NCBI GenBank assembly: GCA_035575835.1
Contig: DATLXM010000047.1
Location: forward strand, 1-16,904
Length of the DNA stretch: 16,904 nucleotides
Reading direction: 5' to 3'
Source: Gaiellasilicea sp035575835
GTDB lineage: Bacteria > Actinomycetota > Thermoleophilia > Gaiellales > Gaiellaceae
Position numbers and translations under genes: made by a program. Of this stretch, positions 7,044-13,190 are shown in pieces; position 1 is the stretch's first letter; each line of letters starts with the position of its first letter. A model generated the notes under the pieces. It saw nothing but the letters and a program-made list of their open reading frames with translations, ran no database searches and was not told the DNA's origin.

Positions 7044-7079
7044 AGAAACAGAAATCCCCTTCCGGGGATTTCTGTTTCT
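7044..7079. repeat. 16-bp perfect hairpin next to repeat B
   Basis: AGAAACAGAAATCCCC (7044-7059) pairs without mismatch with 7064-7079 around a TTCC loop. The stem is AT-rich in its outer half, unlike the region. On the + strand it is followed by TGCAATAAATT; no gene ends just upstream on that strand, so a simple terminator role is unlikely unless it stops antisense transcription into or out of uppP. Confidence 0.7.
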
Positions 7080-7284
7080 TGCAATAAATTCAGGGAGCCG
7101 GTTGCGCTTTTGTCCACCGAGCCCGCTGACTTTCCGCTTGCGCGTACGGCCCTCGAGCTCGGTTTCGATCTACTCGCGCTCCGTGCTCCCTGCAAGAGCC
7201 AAGGTAATCGGTACGCGCGCGGCGTTCAAGAGTTCGTCGGGGGGGAAAGCAGCAATTTGCGACAACTTTCGTCTGAGGACTGTT

Positions 7285-7316
7285 GGCCGGCGACGCGGCC
7301 TCTTCAGGGTCTTCGC
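7285..7316 (+). repeat. Dispersed repeat, copy C
   Basis: The core GCGGCCTCTTCAGGGTC (7295-7311) is followed by TTCGC. GGCC (7285-7288) and GGCC (7297-7300) can pair as a first stem, and GGCCT/GGGTC as the alternative. It runs directly into a 15-bp hairpin. Confidence 0.6.
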
Positions 7317-7350
7317 GCCCGGGACATCGTTCCCCAACGATGCCCCGGGC
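7317..7350. repeat. 15-bp hairpin next to repeat C
   Basis: The arms 7317-7331 and 7336-7350 pair over 15 bp with one A/C mismatch around a CCCC loop (core CATCGTT/AACGATG, base GCCCGGG). It ends 20 bases before the -10-like box of the next gene, so it sits where a -35 box would be expected. Confidence 0.65.
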
Positions 7351-7369
7351 TGCGGGAGAGGCAGTCCAG

Positions 7370-7375
7370 TACGAT
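7370..7375 (+). promoter_or_regulatory. TACGAT -10-like box
   Basis: TACGAT ends seven bases before ATG 7383; there is no Shine-Dalgarno sequence, so a leaderless or nearly leaderless message is likely. No -35 box is recognisable. Confidence 0.4.
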
Positions 7376-7382
7376 CGCGGCG

Positions 7383-7577
7383 ATGCACCTTCGAGCACCG
7401 AGTATCGACCAGGGAATCCAGGCCTTCGTCTGGGCTGTGATCTTCTTCCTGATCCTGTGGGTCGGGATGCTCGCAGTCGGCGTTTCGGGTGCGACTGCGT
7501 TCATCCTCTCGCTCGTCTCCGCCGCCGCGATCTTCCTCTTCGTGCGCGTGAACGGCGACGAGCGCAACTCCGAGTAG
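7383..7577 (+). CDS. Small membrane protein, 64 residues
   Basis: After a short polar N-terminus come two hydrophobic segments, about residues 12-33 and 36-56 (AFVWAVIFFLILWVGMLAVG and ATAFILSLVSAAAIFLFV), then a charged tail. It should be a two-helix inner membrane protein with both ends on the same side. The layout loosely recalls small actinobacterial DUF4229-type proteins, but I cannot assign a family. The start has no Shine-Dalgarno sequence; TACGAT is seven bases upstream. It converges on a small - strand gene seven bases away. Third codon positions are GC-rich as in the neighbours, which supports real coding. Confidence 0.6.
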   Translation: MHLRAPSIDQGIQAFVWAVIFFLILWVGMLAVGVSGATAFILSLVSAAAIFLFVRVNGDERNSE

Positions 7578-7584
7578 AAGCGGC

Positions 7585-7779
7585 CTAGCGGGAGCTGGCG
7601 AGAGCGAGCAGCAGCCGGCGGGCCATCTCGGTACCGACGAGCGCCTCGAGCCGCTCCGCGGCCGTGAGACGCCGCCTGTCCAGCTCTGCATCGGTCTTCC
7701 GGTCGAGCGCGAAACAGTGCTCGAGGAGGAGATCGGATGCACCGGGGTTCCGGTGGCTGACGGCGGCGGCGTCCATCAC
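7585..7779 (-). CDS. Small helical hypothetical protein, 64 residues
   Basis: This predicted soluble, largely helical protein is rich in Leu, Ala and Arg, with a C-terminal run LTAAERLEALVGTEMARRLL that looks amphipathic. AGGTG lies five bases before ATG 7779, a reasonable Shine-Dalgarno sequence; a second ATG follows directly. About 86% of its codons end in G or C. It may belong to the same unit as the membrane protein gene upstream on the - strand (stop at 7848). I do not recognise a family. Confidence 0.45.
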   Translation of the reverse strand: MMDAAAVSHRNPGASDLLLEHCFALDRKTDAELDRRRLTAAERLEALVGTEMARRLLLALASSR

Positions 7780-7851
7780 GACACCTATCGGCGGCTCGAG
7801 ACGGTCGACAAAATCCCTGGCGTGAGGGACTGGCTCGAGGAAAACGCCTAG
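7717..7851 (+). CDS. Doubtful small ORF, 44 residues
   Basis: Starting at GTG 7717, this frame encodes a polar, protein-like sequence ending DTYRRLETVDKIPGVRDWLE plus ENA. Its TAG interlocks with the stop of the opposing membrane protein gene in a CTAG palindrome. It overlaps the 5' half of the opposing 64-residue gene, so at most one of the two is likely real over that part. The frame is open further upstream, without a clear start. Confidence 0.2.
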   Translation: MLEEEIGCTGVPVADGGGVHHDTYRRLETVDKIPGVRDWLEENA

Positions 7852-8495
7852 CTTTCGTCGTCCCCCCGCTGCGAGCCTGCGGGAACGCTGCGACGGAAGC
7901 CGAAGCGGCGCCCACGATCGTTCTCGGCGTCCTCCAGCCCAGACGTGCGCTCGGCGGTGAGCGGCTCGTCAGCGTCCCGGACGTCGTTCCGGACGTCGTT
8001 CCGGACGTCTCCTGAGCGGACATCCGCTGCCGGGGTCGGCCGCGGCGTCTCGATCGTGCGCTCCTCGACGTCGACGTGGCGGCGCGGGCCCGAGGTGTCG
8101 AAGGTGAGGCCGAAGGTGAGCCCGATTCCGAACGCGACAGCCGCGAGGAGCTCGCCGAGGTCGCTGACGACCGGGTCGATCCCGAGGTCACGCGACCAGT
8201 TCGAGGTGTTGAAGAAGTCGGCGGGCTGGCGCGCGAGCAACACCCAGCCGCCGGCGACGAGGGCCGGCAGGAAGCCGAGGAGGAAGACGCCGAGGGAGAG
8301 GCGTGGCCAGCCCCCCTTCGTCCAGCCGCCCAGGATCTGCGAAAGGGCGATGGTCAGGCCCGCTGCGGCGATGAGCCCGTAGGTCGCCCAGTACTCCCCA
8401 GACGTGCCTTGGCCCGTCTGCGCGGCGAGCCAGATCAGAAATCCGGCGACGCCGACGCCTACGAGCGTCGAGAAACCCCTGGTCAGTCCGATCAT
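7848..8495 (-). CDS. Four-helix membrane protein with charged C-terminal tail
   Basis: This 215-residue protein has four hydrophobic segments (about 6-26, 36-57, 68-90 and 113-136) followed by a hydrophilic tail of about 75 residues rich in Arg, Asp and Glu. The tail includes a short DVRND repeat encoded by a 12-base tandem repeat. It should lie in the cytoplasmic membrane with the tail on one side. The start at ATG 8495 is well supported by GGAGG six bases upstream, the strongest Shine-Dalgarno sequence in the window; the open frame reaches back to 8606 into a repeat and is not protein-like there. I recognise no family or catalytic motif. Confidence 0.75.
   Translation of the reverse strand: MIGLTRGFSTLVGVGVAGFLIWLAAQTGQGTSGEYWATYGLIAAAGLTIALSQILGGWTKGGWPRLSLGVFLLGFLPALVAGGWVLLARQPADFFNTSNWSRDLGIDPVVSDLGELLAAVAFGIGLTFGLTFDTSGPRRHVDVEERTIETPRPTPAADVRSGDVRNDVRNDVRDADEPLTAERTSGLEDAENDRGRRFGFRRSVPAGSQRGDDES
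7976..8010. repeat. 12-base tandem repeat inside a gene
   Basis: Two full units of ACGTCGTTCCGG (7981-7992 and 7993-8004) are flanked by partial units. The repeat is in frame with the membrane protein gene and yields repeated DVRN. The unit length keeps the frame if copy number changes. Confidence 0.75.
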
Positions 8496-8501
8496 CACAA
8501 G

Positions 8502-8506
8502 CCTCC
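8502..8506 (-). promoter_or_regulatory. Shine-Dalgarno GGAGG fixing the start at 8495
   Basis: GGAGG on the - strand lies six bases before ATG 8495 and decides this start against upstream in-frame codons. Confidence 0.8.
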
Positions 8507-8597
8507 GTTGGTGGGTTAACCGGTTCTTCCCGGTACGGAGAGAACGGAACCAGGCTGCTGCGAGATGCGGGGCAGCCCGAGTGCGCGGGCGATTCCT

Positions 8598-8630
8598 GGG
8601 CCGCACGCGGCCCTTCAGGGGTCTACACGC
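8598..8630 (+). repeat. Dispersed repeat, copy D
   Basis: GGGCCGC-AC-GCGGCCC (8598-8613) is a perfect 7-bp stem. Its right arm is also the left arm of the alternative stem CCC-TTCA-GGG, followed by TCTACACGC. It lies between the apt stop codon and the membrane protein gene. Only a weak bulged hairpin follows, unlike copies A to C. Confidence 0.7.
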
Positions 8631-8639
8631 GCCTCAAGA

Positions 8640-9158
8640 TCAGTATTCGAGCAGCGAGTGGATCTCGTAGCCGGAGAGGCGCTCACGGCCCTTGAGGAAG
8701 GTCAGGTCGATGATGAACGCCGCCCCGACCACGTGGCCGCCCAGTTGCTCGATGAGGCTGCCGATCGCCTCGACGGTTCCTCCGGTTGCGAGCACGTCGT
8801 CGTGGATCAGGACGCGAACGCCGTCCCAGAACGAGGAGGGATGGAGCTCGAGCGCGTTCTCGCCGTATTCGAGCGAGTAGGTGATGCTCACGGTTTCGGG
8901 CGGGAGCTTTCCCGGCCGGCGCGCCGGCACGAAGCCGCAGCCGATCTCCTGCGCGATCGCGGCGCCGAGGATGAACCCGCGGGCCTCCGCGCCCACGACG
9001 AGGTCTGGCTTCTTGGTCGCCCCCCACTCCGCGAGCCCCGCGATCGCCTGCTGGAGGCCCTCGGGGTGCGCGAGCAGCGGGCTGATGTCCTTGAACCCGA
9101 CCCCGGGCTGGGGGAAGTCCGGGACTTCCCGGACGAGCGTGCGGAGATCGAGGCTCAT
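8640..9158 (-). CDS. apt: Adenine phosphoribosyltransferase
   Basis: At 172 residues this is the usual family length. It makes AMP from adenine and PRPP in purine salvage, in the cytoplasm. The PRPP-binding motif is intact (VLIHDDVLATGGT, 116-128). The typical N-terminus VPDFPQPGVGFKDISPLL (12-29), the VVGAEARGFILG loop (54-65) and the RRPGKLP loop (80-86) are all present. It follows the MerR gene by 12 bases and is probably the last gene of the rsiG-garA-merR-apt unit. No strong Shine-Dalgarno sequence is seen before the ATG. A perfect 8-bp hairpin with a 3-base loop (9112-9130) lies about 30 bases into the coding sequence. Confidence 0.95.
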   Translation of the reverse strand: MSLDLRTLVREVPDFPQPGVGFKDISPLLAHPEGLQQAIAGLAEWGATKKPDLVVGAEARGFILGAAIAQEIGCGFVPARRPGKLPPETVSITYSLEYGENALELHPSSFWDGVRVLIHDDVLATGGTVEAIGSLIEQLGGHVVGAAFIIDLTFLKGRERLSGYEIHSLLEY

Positions 9159-9170
9159 CGGAGCGGGACT

Positions 9171-9869
9171 CTACCTCTCGGCGAGCGCGCGCAGCTCTCG
9201 CCAGAAAAGCAGGCGTGAGAGCTCCTGCGAGGCTTCTGCGAGCGCCTGAAGGTCGTCGAGACCGGTCTTGCGCCGCTCGGGGTTGCGGGAGCGCAGCGCC
9301 GGCGCGACGAGCTGTTCGAGCAGGCCGGCCTCGCGGCCGGCGGAGTTGCGGAACGTGCGGAGATGGCGTGCATCGATCCCGTAGCGGGCGAGCTCGCCGC
9401 ACGCTGCCGCGATCTCGGCGTCGCTTTCGCGGTAGAGCCGCTCACCGGCCTCCACGCGCGGCGCGAGCAGCCCAAACTCCTCGAGCGCCCTCGCCAGTTG
9501 GGCGTCGATTCCCGCGCGCTCGCAGAGCTCCCCGAGATCGAGCTCGGGCTCCCGGTCGCCGAGACCGGTGGGACGGCGGCGCTTCCGCTCGGCGGAGCTG
9601 CCACCGGAGGAGAGCTCCTGGCGGATCACTCGGAGCGGCAGGAACTCGTCCCGCTGGAGCCGGAGGATCGTCTCGAGGCGCTCGACGTCCTCCTCGCTGA
9701 AGAGCCGGTAGCCCCCGCGGGTGCGCTTGGGCGTCAAGAGCCCCTGATCCTCGAGGTAGCGGATCTTCGAGATCGAGATGTCGGTGAATTCGGGTTGCAG
9801 GCGTGCGCACACCGCGCCGATCGTGTGCAAGCGCTCGCCCGAGCGCCTGTCTGTGGCGGTGGTGCTCAT
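9171..9869 (-). CDS. MerR-family regulator, FtsR/Rv1828-like
   Basis: This 232-residue protein has an N-terminal MerR winged helix (about 15-85). The helix-turn-helix region includes LQPEFTDISISKIRYLEDQG, then LLTPKRTRGGYRLFSEEDVERL and the wing region LPLRVIRQEL. This closely follows the Rv1828/FtsR pattern, in which LQPEFPDVTISKIRFLE is typical. The rest is a helical C-terminal domain of unknown ligand. FtsR of Corynebacterium, encoded next to the GarA homologue OdhI, activates ftsZ; the same gene pair is seen here, so a role in division control is likely by synteny but not shown. The ATG overlaps the TGA of the FHA gene (ATGA), implying coupled translation. Confidence 0.85.
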   Translation of the reverse strand: MSTTATDRRSGERLHTIGAVCARLQPEFTDISISKIRYLEDQGLLTPKRTRGGYRLFSEEDVERLETILRLQRDEFLPLRVIRQELSSGGSSAERKRRRPTGLGDREPELDLGELCERAGIDAQLARALEEFGLLAPRVEAGERLYRESDAEIAAACGELARYGIDARHLRTFRNSAGREAGLLEQLVAPALRSRNPERRKTGLDDLQALAEASQELSRLLFWRELRALAER

Positions 9870-10339
9870 CGTCCCCGGAGGAACGTCAGGCGGTACTTGC
9901 CGATCTGGATCTCGTCGTCGTCCTCGACCTCGACCTCCTCGGCCTCGATCCGGCGGCGGTTGACGAACGTGCCGTTGAGGCTGCCGAGATCCTTGATCGT
10001 GAATCGGTCGCCGGCCGAGACCAGCTCGGCGTGCGTTCGCGAGACGGTCACGTCGTCCAGGAAGACGTCGCAGTCGGGCGACCGCCCGATCGTCGTCCGC
10101 TCGCCGTCGGGGAAGAAGCTCTCGCCCGCGCGGCCGCCGCCAGAGCGGACGACGAGCGCCGGACCTTTCGCCGAGACCTCCCGGAGCACCGCTGCTGCAT
10201 CGTCGGCGACCTCTTCCGGGCTGAAGGTCATCGTCTGCTCGCCGGGCTCTTCCTTGTTCAGGCGGGAGCCGCATTTCGAGCAGAAATTCGCCGCGACCGG
10301 GTTCTGGAAGCCGCACTCGGGGCAGTAGACGTGGCTCAA
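9866..10339 (-). CDS. garA: GarA/OdhI-like FHA protein with zinc ribbon
   Basis: This 157-residue protein begins with a zinc ribbon (CPEC and CSKC, residues 6-9 and 20-23). A short linker with EQTMTF (34-39) follows, then an FHA domain with GRSPDCDVFLDDVTVSRTHA, GSLNGTFVN and DDEIQIGKYRLTF. The FHA part closely matches mycobacterial GarA, which binds 2-oxoglutarate-metabolising enzymes and is switched by kinase phosphorylation of a Thr in ETTSVF; Thr36 here lies at the equivalent place. GarA and OdhI lack a zinc ribbon. The TTG start overlaps the TGA of the upstream gene (TTGA), and the next gene overlaps by ATGA. Family is firm; partners and kinase are not visible here. Confidence 0.88.
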   Translation of the reverse strand: MSHVYCPECGFQNPVAANFCSKCGSRLNKEEPGEQTMTFSPEEVADDAAAVLREVSAKGPALVVRSGGGRAGESFFPDGERTTIGRSPDCDVFLDDVTVSRTHAELVSAGDRFTIKDLGSLNGTFVNRRRIEAEEVEVEDDDEIQIGKYRLTFLRGR

Positions 10340-10608
10340 CGGCCCTCGTCGCCGCTCGGCGGCGTCGCCCGGGCCGCAAGTATGTCGGTCAGCCTGTCCA
10401 CGTCGACGTCTCCCCCGCCCGTCCCCTTCAGCCGGGCGGTGCGCTCGGCCCGGAGGATGTCGATGCGTCCCTGCAGGAGCCGCCGCCGGTACGAGACCTG
10501 GTTCTCTTCGCCCTCGAGCCGCTCTATCAGCGCCTTCAGGTCTTCGTCGGAGAGGGAGCCGAGCTCGGGGAGCGGCTCCACCTCGTTCTCAAGCGGCCGT
10601 TCGTCCAC
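10336..10608 (-). CDS. rsiG: RsiG-like c-di-GMP-binding anti-sigma factor (single motif)
   Basis: This 90-residue, mostly helical protein carries the motif E35-x3-S39-x2-R42-x3-Q46-x3-D50. That is exactly the c-di-GMP-binding motif described for RsiG, the anti-sigma factor that holds the sporulation sigma factor WhiG in Streptomyces. Streptomyces RsiG has two motif helices in one chain, whereas Rubrobacter RsiG has one and works as a homodimer; the single motif and short length match the latter type. The predicted layout is a long helix (about 19-62), a GTGGG turn, and a second helix (about 69-81). No WhiG-type sigma gene is in the window. The GTG start has AAAGG upstream (10615-10619) and a promoter beyond. 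It heads the garA-merR-apt unit. Motif match is direct; function is inferred. Confidence 0.82.
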   Translation of the reverse strand: MDERPLENEVEPLPELGSLSDEDLKALIERLEGEENQVSYRRRLLQGRIDILRAERTARLKGTGGGDVDVDRLTDILAARATPPSGDEGR

Positions 10609-10632
10609 AGTGAGCCTTTCGGTCGGAATGCC

Positions 10633-10662
10633 AGTAAAGCAGGAGTATCACCGAGGGGTCAA
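10633..10662 (-). promoter_or_regulatory. Promoter of the rsiG-garA-merR-apt unit
   Basis: On the - strand TTGACC (10662-10657) and TTTACT (10638-10633) are 18 bases apart, with a TGC extension just before the -10 box. Transcription would start near 10626, leaving a short leader with AAAGG before GTG 10608. This is the best two-box promoter in the window. Confidence 0.55.
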
Positions 10663-10663
10663 C

Positions 10664-10676
10664 CTCAGCTTGAGGC
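10664..10676 (-). terminator. Weak hairpin at the fusion gene stop
   Basis: CCTCA-GCT-TGAGG forms a 5-bp stem over the TGA of the nucleotidyltransferase gene, with no T-run. It is too short to be a confident terminator; read-through into rsiG is possible. Confidence 0.2.
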
Positions 10677-13190
10677 TTTCACCGGGGTTCGCTGTGTCGT
10701 CCCGTCTCCCTGCATGATCGCCTCCACCTTCTCGCGCAGCTCGAGCTCGAGCTCCTGGGAGATCTCGCCGGTCGCGCCCTCCGCGTAGAGGTGCAGGAGC
10801 GGCTCGTCGGGGTCGGGGAGCACCTGCGCCCAGCCACGGGCCTCGAGGAGCTTGATCCCGTCCGTGAGATCCAGGTCGCGACCCGCGAGCTGCTCGTTCA
10901 GGAGCCGCATCACGAGGCCCTTCTTCGCCCAGGGGCACGCGAGCTGGCGGTGGACGAGCGTCGGCTCCGGCAGCTCCGCGACGAGCTCGGAGAGCGGGCG
11001 CCCAACGGGTGCGAGGAGCTCGAGCAGTTTGGCGAGGCTCGCAACCGCGTCGTAGGCAGGCAGGAACTGCGGGAAGAGGTAGCCGCCCCCGACGGCGCCC
11101 GCGAAGACGACGCCGTCCGCGGAGGCCGCTCGCGTCAGGTCGGCGAGGGAGTGCGGCGTCCGAACGATCTCGAGCCCGCTGCCGACGAGCGCGTCGACCT
11201 GGCTCGTGACCGTGACCGGGAACGCGACTTTTCCCACCGTCCCGCTCTCGGCAAGGAGCCTGAGGAACAGCAAGAGCGTCTGCTCGACGGGAACCTCGCG
11301 TCCCGTCTCGTCGATCAGATAGAGCCGTTCGGCTGCGCGATCGAAGACGGCGCCGAGGTCGGCCCCGACGGCCGCGACGAGCCGCTTCGTGTTTCCCACC
11401 GCCTGAGCAAGGGTCTGCTGTGAGGGGGCGCCTTCGGCGAAGAATCCGTGGGAGGAGAGCGCCTCGACCCCGAGCGGGCCGACGACGAGCGGGAGCACGA
11501 ACGAGGCGGCTGAGAAGCCGTAGTCGACGACGATCCGGAAGCCCCTGGCCCTGATCGGCTCGACGTCGATTCCGTCGAGGAGATCCTGGGCGTAGCTCTC
11601 GCGGACGCGGGCCGGGTAGGAGACGGAGCCGACGCTCTCCGCGCCGACTCGACGCAGCTCCCGGCGGGTGAAGTTCTTCTCGATCTCCTTCTGGAGCGAG
11701 GCGGTGAGCAGCACTCCCGGCGGCTCGTAGATCCGGATGAAGACCGCCTCGGGGTCGAGATGGCTCTGGCCGACGTGGATCGCCGCCGCGAAGGCCTGCG
11801 TCTTCAGAACGTGCCGGCTCACTCCCGGAGGCGAGACGCGCAGGTCGGCGACGTCGACACCGGTGGCGTTCAGGCCGGAGATCAGGACGCGCTTGATCAT
11901 CCGGCAGGCGGGCCCCGAGTCTCGGCTCGCGACGACGCGCGCGCCGCGCTTGAGGGCCGTCCCGAGCGCCGCTGCGAGCCGAACCGCGGTCTCCGGAGTC
12001 AGGTCGACGTTGACGAGCCCGCTGACGCCGTCTTTCCCGAAGAGGCGCGAGGAAGCGCTCGACTCCCAGATCAGGTTCTCGTAGAGCTGCGAGCCGGTCT
12101 CGACCTCCTTGTACGGATAGACCCGCACGTGCGGCATCACGCTCGACTCCGAGCCGATCGTCACCTCGTCCCCGACCGCGGCGCCCTCGTGGATCCTGAC
12201 GTGGTCGCGGATGTCGCAGGAGCGGCCGATCACCGCCCCCTCGATCAGGGTGCTCCGGCCGATGTGGGTCGCGGCGTCGATCACCGTGCGCGTGGTGCGC
12301 GCGCGCTCGCGAAGCGTGACCCCGTTCGAGAGAACCGTGTACGGGCCGACAGACGCGTCGCGCGCGATCCGGCAGTAGTTGCCGATGAACGCAGGGCCCT
12401 CGAGCTCCTCGACGTTGTCGACCTCTGCGCCCTCGCCGATCCAGACGTTCCCGCGCAGCCGGATCCCCCCCACGTTCAGCCGCACCTTCTCGTCGAGCGC
12501 GTCGAAGTTCGCCTGCCGGTACTGGTCGAGGTTGCCGATGTCCTGCCAGTAGCCGTCCAGGACAAAGCCGTAGAGCGGCCTGCCCATCTCGAGCAGGAGC
12601 GGGAACAGCTCCTTCGAGAAGTCGTACGGCCTGTCGGTCGGGATGTGCTTCAGCACCTCCGGCTCCAGGACGTAGATCCCCGTGTTGATCGTGTCCGAGA
12701 AGACCTGCCCCCACGAGGGCTTCTCGAGAAAACGCTCGACCCGACCGGACTCGTCGGTGACGACGATCCCGAACTCGAGGGGGTTGTCGACCGACTTGAG
12801 TCCGATCGTGACCGCCGCGCCCTTCTCCCGGTGAAACGCGATCAGCGCTCCCAGATCGACGTCGCAGAGCGCGTCCCCCGAGATGACGAGGAAGGTCTCG
12901 TCGAGGGCGTCGCTCGCCAGACGGACCGATCCGGCAGTTCCGAGCGGAATCTCCTCGATCGAGTACTCGACGTTGAGCCCGAGCGTCTCGCCGGAGCCGA
13001 AGTAGCTCCGGATCGCCTGCGGAAGGAAGGCGAGCGTGACCACGACGTCCTCGAGCCCGTGCCGTTTCAGGAGTTCCAGGATGTGCTCCATGCAGGGCTT
13101 GCCGACGATCGGAACCATCGGCTTCGGTTGGTTCGAGGTCAGCGGCCGCAACCGGGTGCCTTCGCCCCCCGCCATCACCACCGCTCTCAC
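10665..13190 (-). CDS. Sugar-1-phosphate nucleotidyltransferase / phosphomannomutase-like fusion
   Basis: This 841-residue protein has three parts. Residues 1 to about 235 are a nucleotidyltransferase with MAGGEGTRLRPLT and PKPM, the signature for activating sugar-1-phosphates with NTP. About 250-370 are hexapeptide (left-handed beta-helix) repeats. About 385-835 resemble phosphomannomutase/phosphoglucomutase. The family is annotated as mannose-1-phosphate guanylyltransferase, so GDP-mannose supply for wall glycans is likely. The mutase part is degenerate: the usual TASHNP phosphoserine loop reads QSHLDP (near 473), so mutase activity is doubtful. The GTG start overlaps the TGA of the phosphatidyltransferase gene (GTGA). 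The frame is open far upstream to 14480, but that is a shadow of the opposite strand gene. Confidence 0.88.
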   Translation of the reverse strand: MRAVVMAGGEGTRLRPLTSNQPKPMVPIVGKPCMEHILELLKRHGLEDVVVTLAFLPQAIRSYFGSGETLGLNVEYSIEEIPLGTAGSVRLASDALDETFLVISGDALCDVDLGALIAFHREKGAAVTIGLKSVDNPLEFGIVVTDESGRVERFLEKPSWGQVFSDTINTGIYVLEPEVLKHIPTDRPYDFSKELFPLLLEMGRPLYGFVLDGYWQDIGNLDQYRQANFDALDEKVRLNVGGIRLRGNVWIGEGAEVDNVEELEGPAFIGNYCRIARDASVGPYTVLSNGVTLRERARTTRTVIDAATHIGRSTLIEGAVIGRSCDIRDHVRIHEGAAVGDEVTIGSESSVMPHVRVYPYKEVETGSQLYENLIWESSASSRLFGKDGVSGLVNVDLTPETAVRLAAALGTALKRGARVVASRDSGPACRMIKRVLISGLNATGVDVADLRVSPPGVSRHVLKTQAFAAAIHVGQSHLDPEAVFIRIYEPPGVLLTASLQKEIEKNFTRRELRRVGAESVGSVSYPARVRESYAQDLLDGIDVEPIRARGFRIVVDYGFSAASFVLPLVVGPLGVEALSSHGFFAEGAPSQQTLAQAVGNTKRLVAAVGADLGAVFDRAAERLYLIDETGREVPVEQTLLLFLRLLAESGTVGKVAFPVTVTSQVDALVGSGLEIVRTPHSLADLTRAASADGVVFAGAVGGGYLFPQFLPAYDAVASLAKLLELLAPVGRPLSELVAELPEPTLVHRQLACPWAKKGLVMRLLNEQLAGRDLDLTDGIKLLEARGWAQVLPDPDEPLLHLYAEGATGEISQELELELREKVEAIMQGDGTTQRTPVKASS

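Larger units (their letters stand above)
6950..7382. other. 433-bp gene-free stretch between uppP and a small membrane protein
   Basis: This divergent intergenic region holds the uppP -10-like box, repeat copy B with its 16-bp hairpin, about 200 bases with nothing recognisable (7090-7284), repeat copy C with its hairpin, and the -10-like box of the next gene. The part around 7044-7092 is markedly AT-richer than its surroundings. No reading frame here looks like a protein. Confidence 0.6.

Noticed and set aside
7093..7190. Possible long tRNA (GGGAGC...GCTCCC, 98 bases, tRNA-Sec length)
   Set aside because: The ends can pair, but no T-arm stem flanks the TTCGATC sequence and no anticodon arm can be drawn; pairing of the ends is probably chance.
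6950..7195. N-terminal extension of UppP
   Set aside because: It would translate the repeat and the 16-bp hairpin, and the sequence does not resemble the family.
4751..8630. Integron cassette array, reading the repeat plus variable hairpin as attC sites
   Set aside because: The intervening genes are housekeeping (sigma factor, uppP, apt), lie on mixed strands, and no integrase or attC core sites are seen.
4751..8630. CRISPR array
   Set aside because: The four repeats are hundreds to thousands of bases apart with genes between, and no cas gene is present.
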